Assembly (NCBI GenBank): GCA_031296115.1
Contig: JARLGI010000036.1
Location: 37,678-101,677, forward strand
Reading direction: 5' to 3'
From: Acidobacteriota bacterium
GTDB taxonomy: Bacteria > Acidobacteriota > Terriglobia > Terriglobales > Acidobacteriaceae
Length of the DNA: 64,000 bases
Both the position numbers and the translations under genes were made by a program. The notes beneath the pieces are model-generated. The model was not told the DNA's origin. It saw nothing but the letters and a program-made list of their open reading frames with translations, and did no database searches. Shown here one piece after another: positions 10,277-19,434 of the stretch. Position 1 is the first letter of the stretch. The number at the start of each line of letters is the position of its first letter.

Positions 10277-10783
10277 ATGCCAGAACAGGTCACACCCGAC
10301 GAGTTCAAGGCGGCGCTCGGGCGCTTCGCCAGTGGTGTCACCGTCGTCACCGTGCAAACGGCGGAGGGCGAAGTACACGGCATGACGGCCAGCGCCTTCT
10401 GCTCGGTGTCGTTGGCGCCGCCGCTGGTGCTGGTGTGTGTTGACCATCTTGCTGAGACGTACCTTCACCTGCGCGAGCGCGGCGAGTTCGGCGTGAGCAT
10501 TCTGAAGGAAGAGCAGGCGGCGCTGTCGGAGTTTTTCGCCGATCCGGAGCGCAATCCCGATGCGGCCTATCGCCTGGGCATCGAGTATCGCCAGATGCAT
10601 CGCGGGACCTACGTGCTGAAGGACGCCCTGGCAAACCTGGACTGCGCGACCGTGAAGGCGTATGAAGGCGGCGATCACACCATCTTCGTGGGCGAGGTGA
10701 GAGAAGTGGCGCTGGGCGAAGGCGAGCCGCTGCTGTACTTCCGCGGACGGTATCGCACCTTTGCATTCCCGCAGGCCAAGTGA
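10277..10783 (+). CDS. Flavin reductase-like, FMN-binding split-barrel domain protein
   Basis: 168 aa; 'LGRFASGVTVVTVQTAEGEVHGMTASAFCSVSLAPPLVLVCVD...FGVSILKEEQ' typical of PF01613. Confidence 0.9.
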   Translation: MPEQVTPDEFKAALGRFASGVTVVTVQTAEGEVHGMTASAFCSVSLAPPLVLVCVDHLAETYLHLRERGEFGVSILKEEQAALSEFFADPERNPDAAYRLGIEYRQMHRGTYVLKDALANLDCATVKAYEGGDHTIFVGEVREVALGEGEPLLYFRGRYRTFAFPQAK

Positions 10784-10789
10784 GCTGGG

Positions 10790-12067
10790 ATGCGGCGCCG
10801 TATGTTTTGGGATATCCTTCCTGAATCGCGCCTTGCAGGGGACAGCGGACGCGAGCCGGAATTCTCCTTGCCAGTCGAAGCTCCAGAACGGTCCAGCGCG
10901 CGGAAGGGTACGTCTCTTGCCTCGCACCTGCGCGAAGTGCGTGATGGGCAGGCGCTTTCGCCGGCAGCGGCTTGCGACTTGCTGCGCTGCGATGGGAGCC
11001 TGCTTGCCGAGTTGCTCGCGGCCGCAAAGGCGGTGAAGGAGCGATTCCATCCTGGCGTCATTACGTACTCGCGCAAGGTCTTTATTCCTTTGACCAACTT
11101 GTGCCGCGACTACTGCGGCTACTGCACCTTCCGCCGCGACCCGGGCGAAGTCGGAGCGCACACCATGACGCCCGACGAGGTGCTCGCGGTCGCCGAGCGG
11201 GGTGAGAAATTGGGTTGCACCGAGGCGCTTTTCTCGCTGGGCGACAAGCCAGAAGCGCTATTCCCGGATATGCGCGAGAAGCTTCGCCAGTTCAGGTATC
11301 GCAGTACGCTGCATTATCTGGAAGCCATGTGCGCGCTGGTTTTGCGCGAGACGAAGCTGCTGCCGCACGCCAATCCCGGACTGCTAAGCGCCTATTGGAT
11401 CGAGCGTCTGCGCGAGACCAATTCCAGCCTGGGCCTGATGCTGGAGAGCGCCGGCGCGCTGCCGGGCGCAACGCACCCGGAAGGACTGACTCCCGACAAG
11501 CTGCCGTCGCTGCGACTCAAGACCATGGAGGATGCAGGCAAGCGCGGCGTGCCATTCACCACCGGGATCCTCATCGGGATTGGCGAGAGCATGGAAGATC
11601 GCGTGGATTCACTGCTGGCGATCCAACGGCTGCACCAGCAGCATGGTCACATCCAGGAGGTCATCGTCCAGAACTTCCGTGTGAAACCGCGCATTCCGAT
11701 GGCGAAGTGGCCGGAGCCCAACACTGGCGACATGCTGCGCACCATCGCCGTCGCGCGCCTGCTGCTACGCGATATGAACCTTCAGGCTCCGCCGAACCTC
11801 ACCGAGAATGGCTACGAGCGGCTGCTGGAAGCAGGCATCAACGATTGGGGTGGAGTTTCGCCGCTCACGCCCGACTACATCAATCCCGAAGCGCCATGGC
11901 CGCACTTGCTGGACTTGCAACAGCACACGGAAGCCGCTGGCCAGAAGCTGGTGCAGCGACTGCCGGTCTATCCCGAGTTCGTCGCCTCGGTGGTTGCGCG
12001 CGGCGGGCTGCTTGCCGAGCGCCTGAAGGCCGCCTTGGATGAAGACGGCTATGCGAGGGCCGCGTAG
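10790..12067 (+). CDS. cofG: 7,8-didemethyl-8-hydroxy-5-deazariboflavin synthase subunit CofG (radical SAM)
   Basis: 425 aa; 'NLCRDYCGYCTF' radical SAM CX3CX2C motif; 'LFSLGDKPE', 'LHYLEAMCALVLRETKLLPHANPGLL'. Confidence 0.93.
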   Translation: MRRRMFWDILPESRLAGDSGREPEFSLPVEAPERSSARKGTSLASHLREVRDGQALSPAAACDLLRCDGSLLAELLAAAKAVKERFHPGVITYSRKVFIPLTNLCRDYCGYCTFRRDPGEVGAHTMTPDEVLAVAERGEKLGCTEALFSLGDKPEALFPDMREKLRQFRYRSTLHYLEAMCALVLRETKLLPHANPGLLSAYWIERLRETNSSLGLMLESAGALPGATHPEGLTPDKLPSLRLKTMEDAGKRGVPFTTGILIGIGESMEDRVDSLLAIQRLHQQHGHIQEVIVQNFRVKPRIPMAKWPEPNTGDMLRTIAVARLLLRDMNLQAPPNLTENGYERLLEAGINDWGGVSPLTPDYINPEAPWPHLLDLQQHTEAAGQKLVQRLPVYPEFVASVVARGGLLAERLKAALDEDGYARAA

Positions 12068-13021
12068 ATGGTCGTCGTCTTCACCGGGGGAACCGGCGGC
12101 ACCAAGCTGGTGCAGGGTTTGCAGCAGGTGGTTGCGCCGGAAGAGCTGACGGTCATCGTCAACACCGGCGACGACATCGAGTGGTGGGGACTGTTTGTCT
12201 CGCCCGACATCGATTCGGTGCTGTATGGAATGGCTGGCCTGCTGAGTACCGAGCGCGGCTGGGGCGTGGAGGGCGACAGTTTTCGCTGCCTGGAACGCAT
12301 GAAGCGACTCGGGCAGGCACCGTGGTTCAGCCTGGGCGATTTGGATTTGGCGACGCACCTGACGCGCACCGCGATGCTGCGGGCGGGGAAGCCGCTCGGC
12401 GAAGCGACCGCCGAGCTGGCGGCGAAGATGGGAATCCGCGCGCGCGTGCTGCCGATGTCCGATGACCGGGTCTCGACCATGCTCGACACTGCAAAAGACA
12501 CGTTGACGTTTCAGGAATATTTCGTGCGCGAGCGGCACCAGGTGAAGGTGCATACCGTGCGCTTCGAGGGCGCTGAGCGGGCGCGGCCGGCGCCCGGCGT
12601 GCTGGAGAGCGTCGCGGCGGCGGATGCGATCGTCCTTGCTCCCAGCAACCCGGTGACCAGCATCGGACCGATGCTGGCGGTGCCGGGAATTCTCGACGCG
12701 CTACGGACTGCGAAAGCGTCCATCGCGGCGGTGAGCCCCATTGTGGGCGGAGCAGCGGTTTCCGGTCCCGCAGGTGAGCTGATGAAGATGATGGGCTGGC
12801 CAAGCACCATCGCGGGCGTGGCCAGGGCCTACGAGGATTTCCTGGACGTGCTGATTGCCGATCGCGCCGACGAAGTTGAGGCATCTCACCTAAACAGCAA
12901 GACGCTGCGCGTTGTCTGTACCAGCACGATCATGAAGTCCATGGACGATAAACGCGCGCTGGCGCGGTTCGCGCTGGACGCCTGCGCCACGCCGCAGATT
13001 ACGGGGTTCGCAGGCGATTGA
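12068..13021 (+). CDS. cofD: 2-phospho-L-lactate (or PEP/3-PG) transferase CofD
   Basis: 317 aa; 'VVFTGGTGGTKLVQGLQQV', 'NTGDDIEWWGLFVSPDIDSVLYGMAG', 'IVLAPSNPVTSIGPMLAVPGI'. Confidence 0.94.
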   Translation: MVVVFTGGTGGTKLVQGLQQVVAPEELTVIVNTGDDIEWWGLFVSPDIDSVLYGMAGLLSTERGWGVEGDSFRCLERMKRLGQAPWFSLGDLDLATHLTRTAMLRAGKPLGEATAELAAKMGIRARVLPMSDDRVSTMLDTAKDTLTFQEYFVRERHQVKVHTVRFEGAERARPAPGVLESVAAADAIVLAPSNPVTSIGPMLAVPGILDALRTAKASIAAVSPIVGGAAVSGPAGELMKMMGWPSTIAGVARAYEDFLDVLIADRADEVEASHLNSKTLRVVCTSTIMKSMDDKRALARFALDACATPQITGFAGD

Positions 13022-13122
13022 AAGTTGAAGTTCGGGTAGAGCCGGCCTTCAGGCCGGCGTCCCAGCAGCCCAAACAATCAGGGGCATTAGCCCCGAGGGA
13101 CAAATCAAGCAGCACTAAGTCC

Positions 13123-13791
13123 ATGCATGGAATCCTGCTCATCCCGGTGAAGTCGCTGGCCCACGCGAAACAGCGCCTGGCCTCAGTCCTCAGCCAGCCG
13201 CAGCGTTCACAACTTGCGGAGGCGATGCTGCGCGAAGTGATGCTGGCGGCAACCGGCGTCATCGATCGCATTGACGTGGCATTGGTCACCGGCGATATTC
13301 GCGCGCAACACCTTGCCACCGAGTTCGGCTTCGGCGTGATTGCAGACACGCGCAACGAAAGCGAGACGGCGGCGATCGAGATGGCGACTGCATGGTGCGA
13401 AGGGCGGGGCTACGACACGACGATCGTCGTGCCCGGCGACATCCCGCTGATTACCAGCGGCGAATTGCATCGCGTGCTCGACGCCGGGCCAGCGGAAGGC
13501 GCGGTCTTCGTCCCGGCCTACGACCGCCGCGGAAGCAACTGCATTCTGCGGCGGCCCGCTTCGATCATTCCGTTACGATTCGGCAACGACAGTTTCCTGC
13601 CGCACTGCGAAGCCATGCGCCAGACCGGCAAGCAACTGGTCATTCTGGAAATGCACGGCATCGGGCTGGATATCGACAATCCGCAAGAGCTGGACTTGCT
13701 GGTGCAGCGCGACGGAGACACGAACGCGCAGCGCCTGCTTCGCTCCTGGGGCTTTGGCGCCGGCGATGGCCCGTGGGAAGCGGTGGGTTGA
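13123..13791 (+). CDS. cofC: 2-phospho-L-lactate guanylyltransferase CofC/FbiD-like
   Basis: ATG at 13123; 'GILLIPVKSLAHAKQRLASVLSQPQR', 'VVPGDIPLITSGEL', 'FGNDSFLPHCEAMR', 'LDIDNPQEL'. Confidence 0.92.
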   Translation: MHGILLIPVKSLAHAKQRLASVLSQPQRSQLAEAMLREVMLAATGVIDRIDVALVTGDIRAQHLATEFGFGVIADTRNESETAAIEMATAWCEGRGYDTTIVVPGDIPLITSGELHRVLDAGPAEGAVFVPAYDRRGSNCILRRPASIIPLRFGNDSFLPHCEAMRQTGKQLVILEMHGIGLDIDNPQELDLLVQRDGDTNAQRLLRSWGFGAGDGPWEAVG

Positions 13792-14573
13792 TGAAAAGGC
13801 GAACCCGAACGCCCACGCCGAATTTTGGCGAAATCCGCGCGCTGCCCGTGCTCGGCATTCGCGACGTCTTCGAGGGTGACTCCATCGGCGATCTCATCGT
13901 AGATGCGCTGGCGCTGGGCGGATTGCGGCTGCATGAAGGCGACATCGTGGTGGTCAAGCACAAGATCGTCTCCAAGGCGGAAGGCCGCACGGTCGCGCTG
14001 GACGGCGTGAAGCCTTCGGCCGGGGCGAAAGGTTTTGCCCACAAGAATGGCGTTGACGCGCGGGTGGTTGAGCTAGCCATGCGCGAGGCCAAAAACATCG
14101 TGCGTAAGAAGCGCGTGCTCATCACCGAGACGCAACACGGCCTGGTGTGCGCCAACAGCGGCGTGGACTTGTCCAACGTGGATGGTGGCCAGACGGCGGT
14201 GCTTCTGCCGGTGGATCCCGACCGCTCGGCGGCGCGAATTCATCGGCAGCTCAAGAAACGCACTGGCCTTCACATTCCAGTCATCATTGCCGACAGCTTC
14301 GGCCGTCCCTGGCGCGAAGGTTTGTGCGAGGTCGCCATCGGCGTTGCGGGGATGAAAGTGATTCACGATTATCGCGGCCAGCGCGATCCCTACGGCTACC
14401 GTATGCATGCTACAGAAGAAGCTGTGGCGGACGAACTGGCGTGTGTCGCAGGGCTGGTTTGCGGCAAGGATTCGCGCATTCCGGCTTGTATAATCCGTGG
14501 TTATCCTTATCGCCGGGGCAACGGTAGCGCCAAGCAAATAGTACGGCCGGCGGAGAAAGATTTGTTTCGGTAA
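13791..14573 (+). CDS. cofE: Coenzyme F420-0:L-glutamate ligase CofE (single-domain)
   Basis: ATG at 13791 overlaps the cofC stop (ATGA); 'VVVKHKIVSKAEGR', 'CANSGVDLSNV', 'IADSFGRPWREGLCEVAIG', 'YRGQRDPYGYRMHATEEAVADELA'; ends without a nitroreductase-like C-terminal domain. Confidence 0.93.
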   Translation: MKRRTRTPTPNFGEIRALPVLGIRDVFEGDSIGDLIVDALALGGLRLHEGDIVVVKHKIVSKAEGRTVALDGVKPSAGAKGFAHKNGVDARVVELAMREAKNIVRKKRVLITETQHGLVCANSGVDLSNVDGGQTAVLLPVDPDRSAARIHRQLKKRTGLHIPVIIADSFGRPWREGLCEVAIGVAGMKVIHDYRGQRDPYGYRMHATEEAVADELACVAGLVCGKDSRIPACIIRGYPYRRGNGSAKQIVRPAEKDLFR

Positions 14574-14639
14574 ACCCGCTTCGGGATCGCGCCAAGGGGC
14601 GGTTTGTCCGTGGATAAGATTGCAGTTTCGGAATCAGCC

Positions 14640-14830
14640 CCGCAGGGGCGGCTCAGGATAGCCCAGCGCGGAAGCGCCGGGTAGGTTCGGGAAATCAAGG
14701 ACAGTCCCTTCAGGGACGGCTGAGGTCTTTCTGGGTTGCGATAGGGGTCTTCGGCTCCGGTTCGCGAGATGCGCGCGAACCTGCGCTCAGGATGACAGAC
14801 TTTGAAATCGCGCACTCGTTCAGGGTGACG
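14640..14830. repeat. Mosaic of intergenic repeat units between cofE and cofH
   Basis: 'cagccccgcaggggcggctcaggatagcccagcgcggaagcgccgggta' plus 'gtcccttcagggac' and partial 'gctcaggatgacag' arms. Confidence 0.6.
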
Positions 14831-14841
14831 GTTGGGAATTT

Positions 14842-16065
14842 ATGCACGATATCAGTTGGGCCAATCCGCAGACGCTTCAAAATGCGACGTGGGATGATGT
14901 CGGCATGGGCGTTTCCGCTCCGGTGCGGACGGCGCTCGAGAAAGTTCTGGCTTCGCTAGACGGAGGCGTGCTGACTCGCGACGAATTTCTGCTGCTGGCG
15001 AACACTAGAGGTGATGATCTGTTTGGGCTTGCCGTCGCCGCGAACGAAGTGCGGCGGCGACGGGTGGGCGATGTGGTCAGCTACGTGATCACGCGCAACA
15101 TCAACTTCACCAACGTCTGCTTTGTGGGCTGCAAGTTTTGTGCTTTCGGAGTCGGTTCTCATCACGACACGGCATACTTCCTGAGCCTGGACGAAGTAGC
15201 GGCGAAGTGCCGCGAAGCTGAAGAATGGGGCGCGACGGAAGTCTGCATTCAAGGCGGTTTACCGCGCAACCTGCCGCCCTTTTATTACCGGGACATTCTG
15301 CGGACCGTGAAGTCAGCGGCGCCGATGATGCATGCCCACGCCTTCTCGCCGATGGAGATGGTCTACGGGGTGGAACTGACCGGCATGCCACTGCGCGAGT
15401 ATCTGCTCATGCTGAAGGAGAATGGCCTTAATACACTGCCCGGCACCGCAGCGGAAATCCTGGACGACAAGCTGCGGCACGTCCTCTCGCGCAACAAACT
15501 GACCGCCGCGCAATGGCGCGAGGTCATCGAAACCGCCCACGAGTGCGGTATTCGCAGCACATCGACCATGATGTACGGCCATCGGGAGACGCCGGAACAT
15601 TGGGTGAACCAGATGCTGCTGTTGCGTGAGATCCAGTCGCGCACCGGCGGCTTCACCGAATTCGTTCCGTTGGGATTCATCCACGACAACACGCTGCTGT
15701 ACGCGCAGGGCCTGGCGCGAGCGGGCGCCACGCTGGAAGAACACCTCAAGGTACACGCGCTGGCGCGCATCATGCTGGCGGGATCCATTAATCACATACA
15801 GGTTTCGTGGGTGAAGCTGGGACGCGAGAGTTCGCAACTGATGCTGCTGGCCGGCGCCGACGATTACGGCGGCACGCTGTTCGAGGAGAGCATCTCGCGA
15901 CTGGCGGGTGCGACCGCGGGCCAGTACATCTCGACCGCGGAATTTCAGGAACGCATTCTGGAAATGGGCAGGATTCCCGCGCAAAGGAACACGCTGTATA
16001 CCGAGTACATCGATTCGTGCCATTCCCACAAACCCGAGGCAGTGGCAACCGGAGTGACGGCATGA
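14842..16065 (+). CDS. cofH: 5-amino-6-(D-ribitylamino)uracil--L-tyrosine 4-hydroxyphenyl transferase CofH (radical SAM)
   Basis: 407 aa; 'NFTNVCFVGCKFCAFG' radical SAM motif, 'EVCIQGGLPRNLPPFYYRDILR', 'MMYGHRETPEHWVNQMLLLREIQ'. Confidence 0.93.
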   Translation: MHDISWANPQTLQNATWDDVGMGVSAPVRTALEKVLASLDGGVLTRDEFLLLANTRGDDLFGLAVAANEVRRRRVGDVVSYVITRNINFTNVCFVGCKFCAFGVGSHHDTAYFLSLDEVAAKCREAEEWGATEVCIQGGLPRNLPPFYYRDILRTVKSAAPMMHAHAFSPMEMVYGVELTGMPLREYLLMLKENGLNTLPGTAAEILDDKLRHVLSRNKLTAAQWREVIETAHECGIRSTSTMMYGHRETPEHWVNQMLLLREIQSRTGGFTEFVPLGFIHDNTLLYAQGLARAGATLEEHLKVHALARIMLAGSINHIQVSWVKLGRESSQLMLLAGADDYGGTLFEESISRLAGATAGQYISTAEFQERILEMGRIPAQRNTLYTEYIDSCHSHKPEAVATGVTA

Positions 16066-16727
16066 TTGCCATTGTCGGAGGGACGGGACCGGAGGGTTCA
16101 GGGCTGGCGCTGCGCTGGGCGCGGGCCGGCGAGTCGGTCATCATCGGCTCGCGCGACGCCGAGCGGGCGAAGGCTTCGGCGGCGAAGGTCGCCGAGAGTG
16201 TCGGACACCTCGGCAGCGTTGAAGGGGTTGACAATGTCACGGCGGTGAAGATGTGCGACACGGTGGTGCTGACCGTGCCCTTTGCCGGGCAGGCGGAATT
16301 GCTGAAGCAACTCAAGCCGTCATTTCGTCCGGGCACGGTGTTGATTGATGCAACCGTTCCGCTGGCAACTGCAGTTGGTGGACGGCCAACGCGCGTGCTG
16401 GGTGTCTGGCAAGGCTCGGCAGCCGAGCAGGCGGCGGAGTTGGTGGGAAAGAACGTGACCGTCGCGGCTGCGTTCCACAGCCTCTCGTCGACCGTGCTGC
16501 ACAGCGATCAGCCAGTGGACTGCGATGTGATCGTTTGCAGCGACGACGAACGTGCGCGTCAGGTTGCCTCTGAGCTGGCGACGAAAATCCCCGGCGTGCG
16601 CGCCATCGATGGCGGCAAGCTGGAGAACGCGCGCATCGTGGAAGCCATGACCGCGCTGCTCATCACGCTCAACATCCGTCACAAGGTACATGGCGCAGGA
16701 TGGCGGGTGACAGGATTAGGGATCTGA
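16062..16727 (+). CDS. npdG: NADPH-dependent F420 reductase (NpdG/Fno-like)
   Basis: ATG at 16062 overlaps the cofH stop; 'IAIVGGTGPEGSGLALRWARAGESVIIGSRDAERA', 'LIDATVPLAT', 'NARIVEAMTALLITLNIRHKVHGAGWRVTGL'. Confidence 0.88.
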   Translation: MIAIVGGTGPEGSGLALRWARAGESVIIGSRDAERAKASAAKVAESVGHLGSVEGVDNVTAVKMCDTVVLTVPFAGQAELLKQLKPSFRPGTVLIDATVPLATAVGGRPTRVLGVWQGSAAEQAAELVGKNVTVAAAFHSLSSTVLHSDQPVDCDVIVCSDDERARQVASELATKIPGVRAIDGGKLENARIVEAMTALLITLNIRHKVHGAGWRVTGLGI

Positions 16728-16745
16728 AGGCGGGGATTAGTGGTT

Positions 16746-16940
16746 AGTTTCGAGTTTCGAGTAAGAAAGTACGAAGGGCTGTCATCCTGAGCGACGAGCG
16801 CAGCGAGGAGTCGAAGGAACCCTATCGAGGCAAAGTGCCGGGCGGCTATAGGGGTCCTTCGACTTCTTGCGGCCGCTGCGCGGCCACACTTCGCTCAGGA
16901 TGACAAGGTTAAGGTTGTTGCTCGAGACTCGAAACTAACT
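16746..16940. repeat. Nested inverted repeat: outer tagtttcgagtttcgag/ctcgagactcgaaacta, inner gtcatcctgagcg.../...ttcgctcaggatgac
   Basis: Inner arms 16781-16790 and 16890-16904 with further complementarity; outer arms match at 16 of 17. Confidence 0.8.
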
Positions 16941-17028
16941 ACCAACTGGAAGCCATCTCGTAAATGCCGGGAAGGCTCAAACCGAGTCCCCTCAGGGGCT
17001 AAAGCCCGGCAATGAAGTGAATCTGTAC

Positions 17029-17048
17029 GGCACGGCTAAAGCCGTGCC
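17029..17048. repeat. Palindrome ggcacggctaaagccgtgcc
   Basis: Direct reading; same family as 361-383 and 7161-7190. Confidence 0.8.
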
Positions 17049-17097
17049 CTTTCAAAACCATTAATGAGATAGGTTCTGCCAACTACTAGCCACCGTC

Positions 17098-18267
17098 TTA
17101 CGCCTCGCGCAGCGCCCGCGTAATCGGCATGCTGGCCGCGCGGAAGGCGGGCAGCATGCCGCCAACAAATCCCATCACCACCGCGAAAACCATGCCAAAG
17201 ATCAGCAGTGCCGGCGTGAGCTTGAAGGCAAACGCCAGCTCGCTGAAGCTGTTGGTATTGCCGGTCCCCGCGGTGTAGCCGTTCATGGTGAAGGCGGCGA
17301 GGCATCCGAGCGCACCGCCGATGAGCGCCAGCAGCACCGATTCCAACACGAACGAGAACAGGATGCTGAAGCGCGAGAAGCCCAGCGCGCGCAGAGTGCC
17401 AATCTCGCGCGTGCGTTGCGAGACGATGGCGTACATGGTGTTCATCGCGCCGAAGACGGCGCCGATGCCCATCACTACAGCGACAAAGGCCGCTAGGCCG
17501 AGAAGCGCCGCCGCGGTAGGTCCTGCCAGGTTCTCGTAATATTTCGGTTCGGAATCCATCTGCAACTGCACCCGGGGATTGGCGCGCAGGTCTTTGTCGA
17601 ACGCCGCCAGCGTGCCCGGATCTTGCAGTCGAACGGTCACCGACTCGCAGCCGCCGTTGCGACGGATGGCGGGCGCCATGGCATCGTAGTCGCCCCAGAT
17701 TTCGCTCTCGAACGAACCACCTTCGGCAACGAAAAGCCCAACGACTTTCCAGTCCTTCTTCTGAACGTTGAGCACGGACCCGACATCCAGTCCTTGCACG
17801 CGGTCGGCAATTCTCTCGCCGACGATCACTTCATACAGGCCTGGGGTGAAGCTGCGTCCCTCGACCACCTTGAGGTTGTTGCGGACCTTGAACGCCATCG
17901 GCGTCACACCGCGGAAGGTGATGTTGGCGGGCTGGTTGTCGGACTTTCGCGGACGGTTGGCGAGGATAACGACTTCGCACGAGGCCATGGCTTTGCCATT
18001 GCTATCGCGCGCGACCCGCGGGTCAACCATGAAAACGTCGGCATCCGCGATGTTCATCCAGGAAGTCAGCTCCGACATGGAGCCCCGTTGGGTAACGATG
18101 CCATTGAGGGGCGATCCGGTGGAACGCAACGCAATACGGAAGCCGCTTTCCATGGACAACAGCGTGACGAACACCGCCACCACCAGTCCAATGCCGAAGA
18201 TGGCCAGCAGCGTGACCTTCCAGCGCTGGCGAAGATTGCGCACATTATAGGAAAGTGGGAGCGCCAT
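17098..18267 (-). CDS. ABC transporter permease (MacB/FtsX-like)
   Basis: 389 aa; 'SQRTREIGTLRALGFSRFSILFSFVLESVLLALIGGALG'; periplasmic MacB-type domain. Confidence 0.9.
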   Translation of the reverse strand: MALPLSYNVRNLRQRWKVTLLAIFGIGLVVAVFVTLLSMESGFRIALRSTGSPLNGIVTQRGSMSELTSWMNIADADVFMVDPRVARDSNGKAMASCEVVILANRPRKSDNQPANITFRGVTPMAFKVRNNLKVVEGRSFTPGLYEVIVGERIADRVQGLDVGSVLNVQKKDWKVVGLFVAEGGSFESEIWGDYDAMAPAIRRNGGCESVTVRLQDPGTLAAFDKDLRANPRVQLQMDSEPKYYENLAGPTAAALLGLAAFVAVVMGIGAVFGAMNTMYAIVSQRTREIGTLRALGFSRFSILFSFVLESVLLALIGGALGCLAAFTMNGYTAGTGNTNSFSELAFAFKLTPALLIFGMVFAVVMGFVGGMLPAFRAASMPITRALREA

Positions 18268-19433
18268 TAGACTTGCCTCAAGGTTTCGGTAATGCGGGTG
18301 CGATAACCGTTCATCGCGGGGAGGAAGCCGGCGGCCACGCCCAGCAACAAGGCAAAGCCAACGCCGAGAAGGGCGGTGCGCGCTGACAGTCCAAAGCTCG
18401 GATATTGAGCGACGACATCGCCAATCATGGGAACCTCGGGCAAGATCCCCAGCATCCCTTTGCTGAGCAGCAAGCCAACCAGCCCGCCCAAGGCGGCAAT
18501 CAGCAACGCCTCGATGAGGATGAGCGACATGACGAGCCCGCTGGAGAACCCGAGCGTTTTCAGGACGCCGATCTCCTGCTGGCGCTCGCGTACGGCGATG
18601 CTCATGGTGTTGGCGGTCACCAGCAGAATGGTGAAGGCCACAGCAAGCCCGATGCCGTTCAACAGCAGGGCCAGATTGCCAGCCATCGCAACGAAGCCGG
18701 CGAGAAACGCTTGCTCCGTCTCGGTCTTCGTCGGCGTATCGGTGTTTTCGAACTCGGCATCGATGGCTTTGCTGATGGCGCCCGCGTGGCTGGGATCGTC
18801 AATCTGCTCTGTGAGCCATCCGATACCGATGTTCCGCCCGGTGGCCTCGTACAGATATTTGTAGTTGAAGTACATCGAGTTGAGGTCGAAACTCTGCTGG
18901 CTGCTGTCGTAGATTCCGTCCACCACAAAATCGAAAGGATGACCGATGCGGTAAGGCGGGATGCTGCTCTCCAGTTCGAAGGTGTCGCCCACCTTCCACC
19001 CGAAGCGCTGGGCGAGTTTGCGGCCGATGATGCAGCCGCGCTGGTCATGCAGCCACCGCTCCTTCTGGTCGGGAGGGAGAATGACCTCGGGGAATATCTG
19101 GAGGAAGGCCTCGGGCTCGGTGGCGAAGTTGGCGAAGAAGTTCTTGGGATCGCGGTAAATGCCGCCAAACCAGGCGTTCATCACGGTCTGCTTTATGCCC
19201 GGGATGCCCGCAATCTTCGCTTTGTAGTTCAGCGGCAGGTTGTAGACCAGGCTGACGTAGTGGCGCGTGACCAACCGGCTGGCATTGCCGCTGTGCAGGC
19301 CGAAATTGACCGCTTCCACCACGGTTTGCAGAGTGCAGAACAGGAAGATGCACACCGACATGGCCAGCACAGTGCTGAGCGTGCGGATCCAGTTCTTACG
19401 GAGATGTTTGAGGATCAAGGGTGCGAACTTCAT
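18267..19433 (-). CDS. ABC transporter permease (MacB/FtsX-like)
   Basis: 388 aa; '[37 protein letters not shown]'. Confidence 0.9.
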   Translation of the reverse strand: MKFAPLILKHLRKNWIRTLSTVLAMSVCIFLFCTLQTVVEAVNFGLHSGNASRLVTRHYVSLVYNLPLNYKAKIAGIPGIKQTVMNAWFGGIYRDPKNFFANFATEPEAFLQIFPEVILPPDQKERWLHDQRGCIIGRKLAQRFGWKVGDTFELESSIPPYRIGHPFDFVVDGIYDSSQQSFDLNSMYFNYKYLYEATGRNIGIGWLTEQIDDPSHAGAISKAIDAEFENTDTPTKTETEQAFLAGFVAMAGNLALLLNGIGLAVAFTILLVTANTMSIAVRERQQEIGVLKTLGFSSGLVMSLILIEALLIAALGGLVGLLLSKGMLGILPEVPMIGDVVAQYPSFGLSARTALLGVGFALLLGVAAGFLPAMNGYRTRITETLRQV

Positions 19434-19434
19434 A

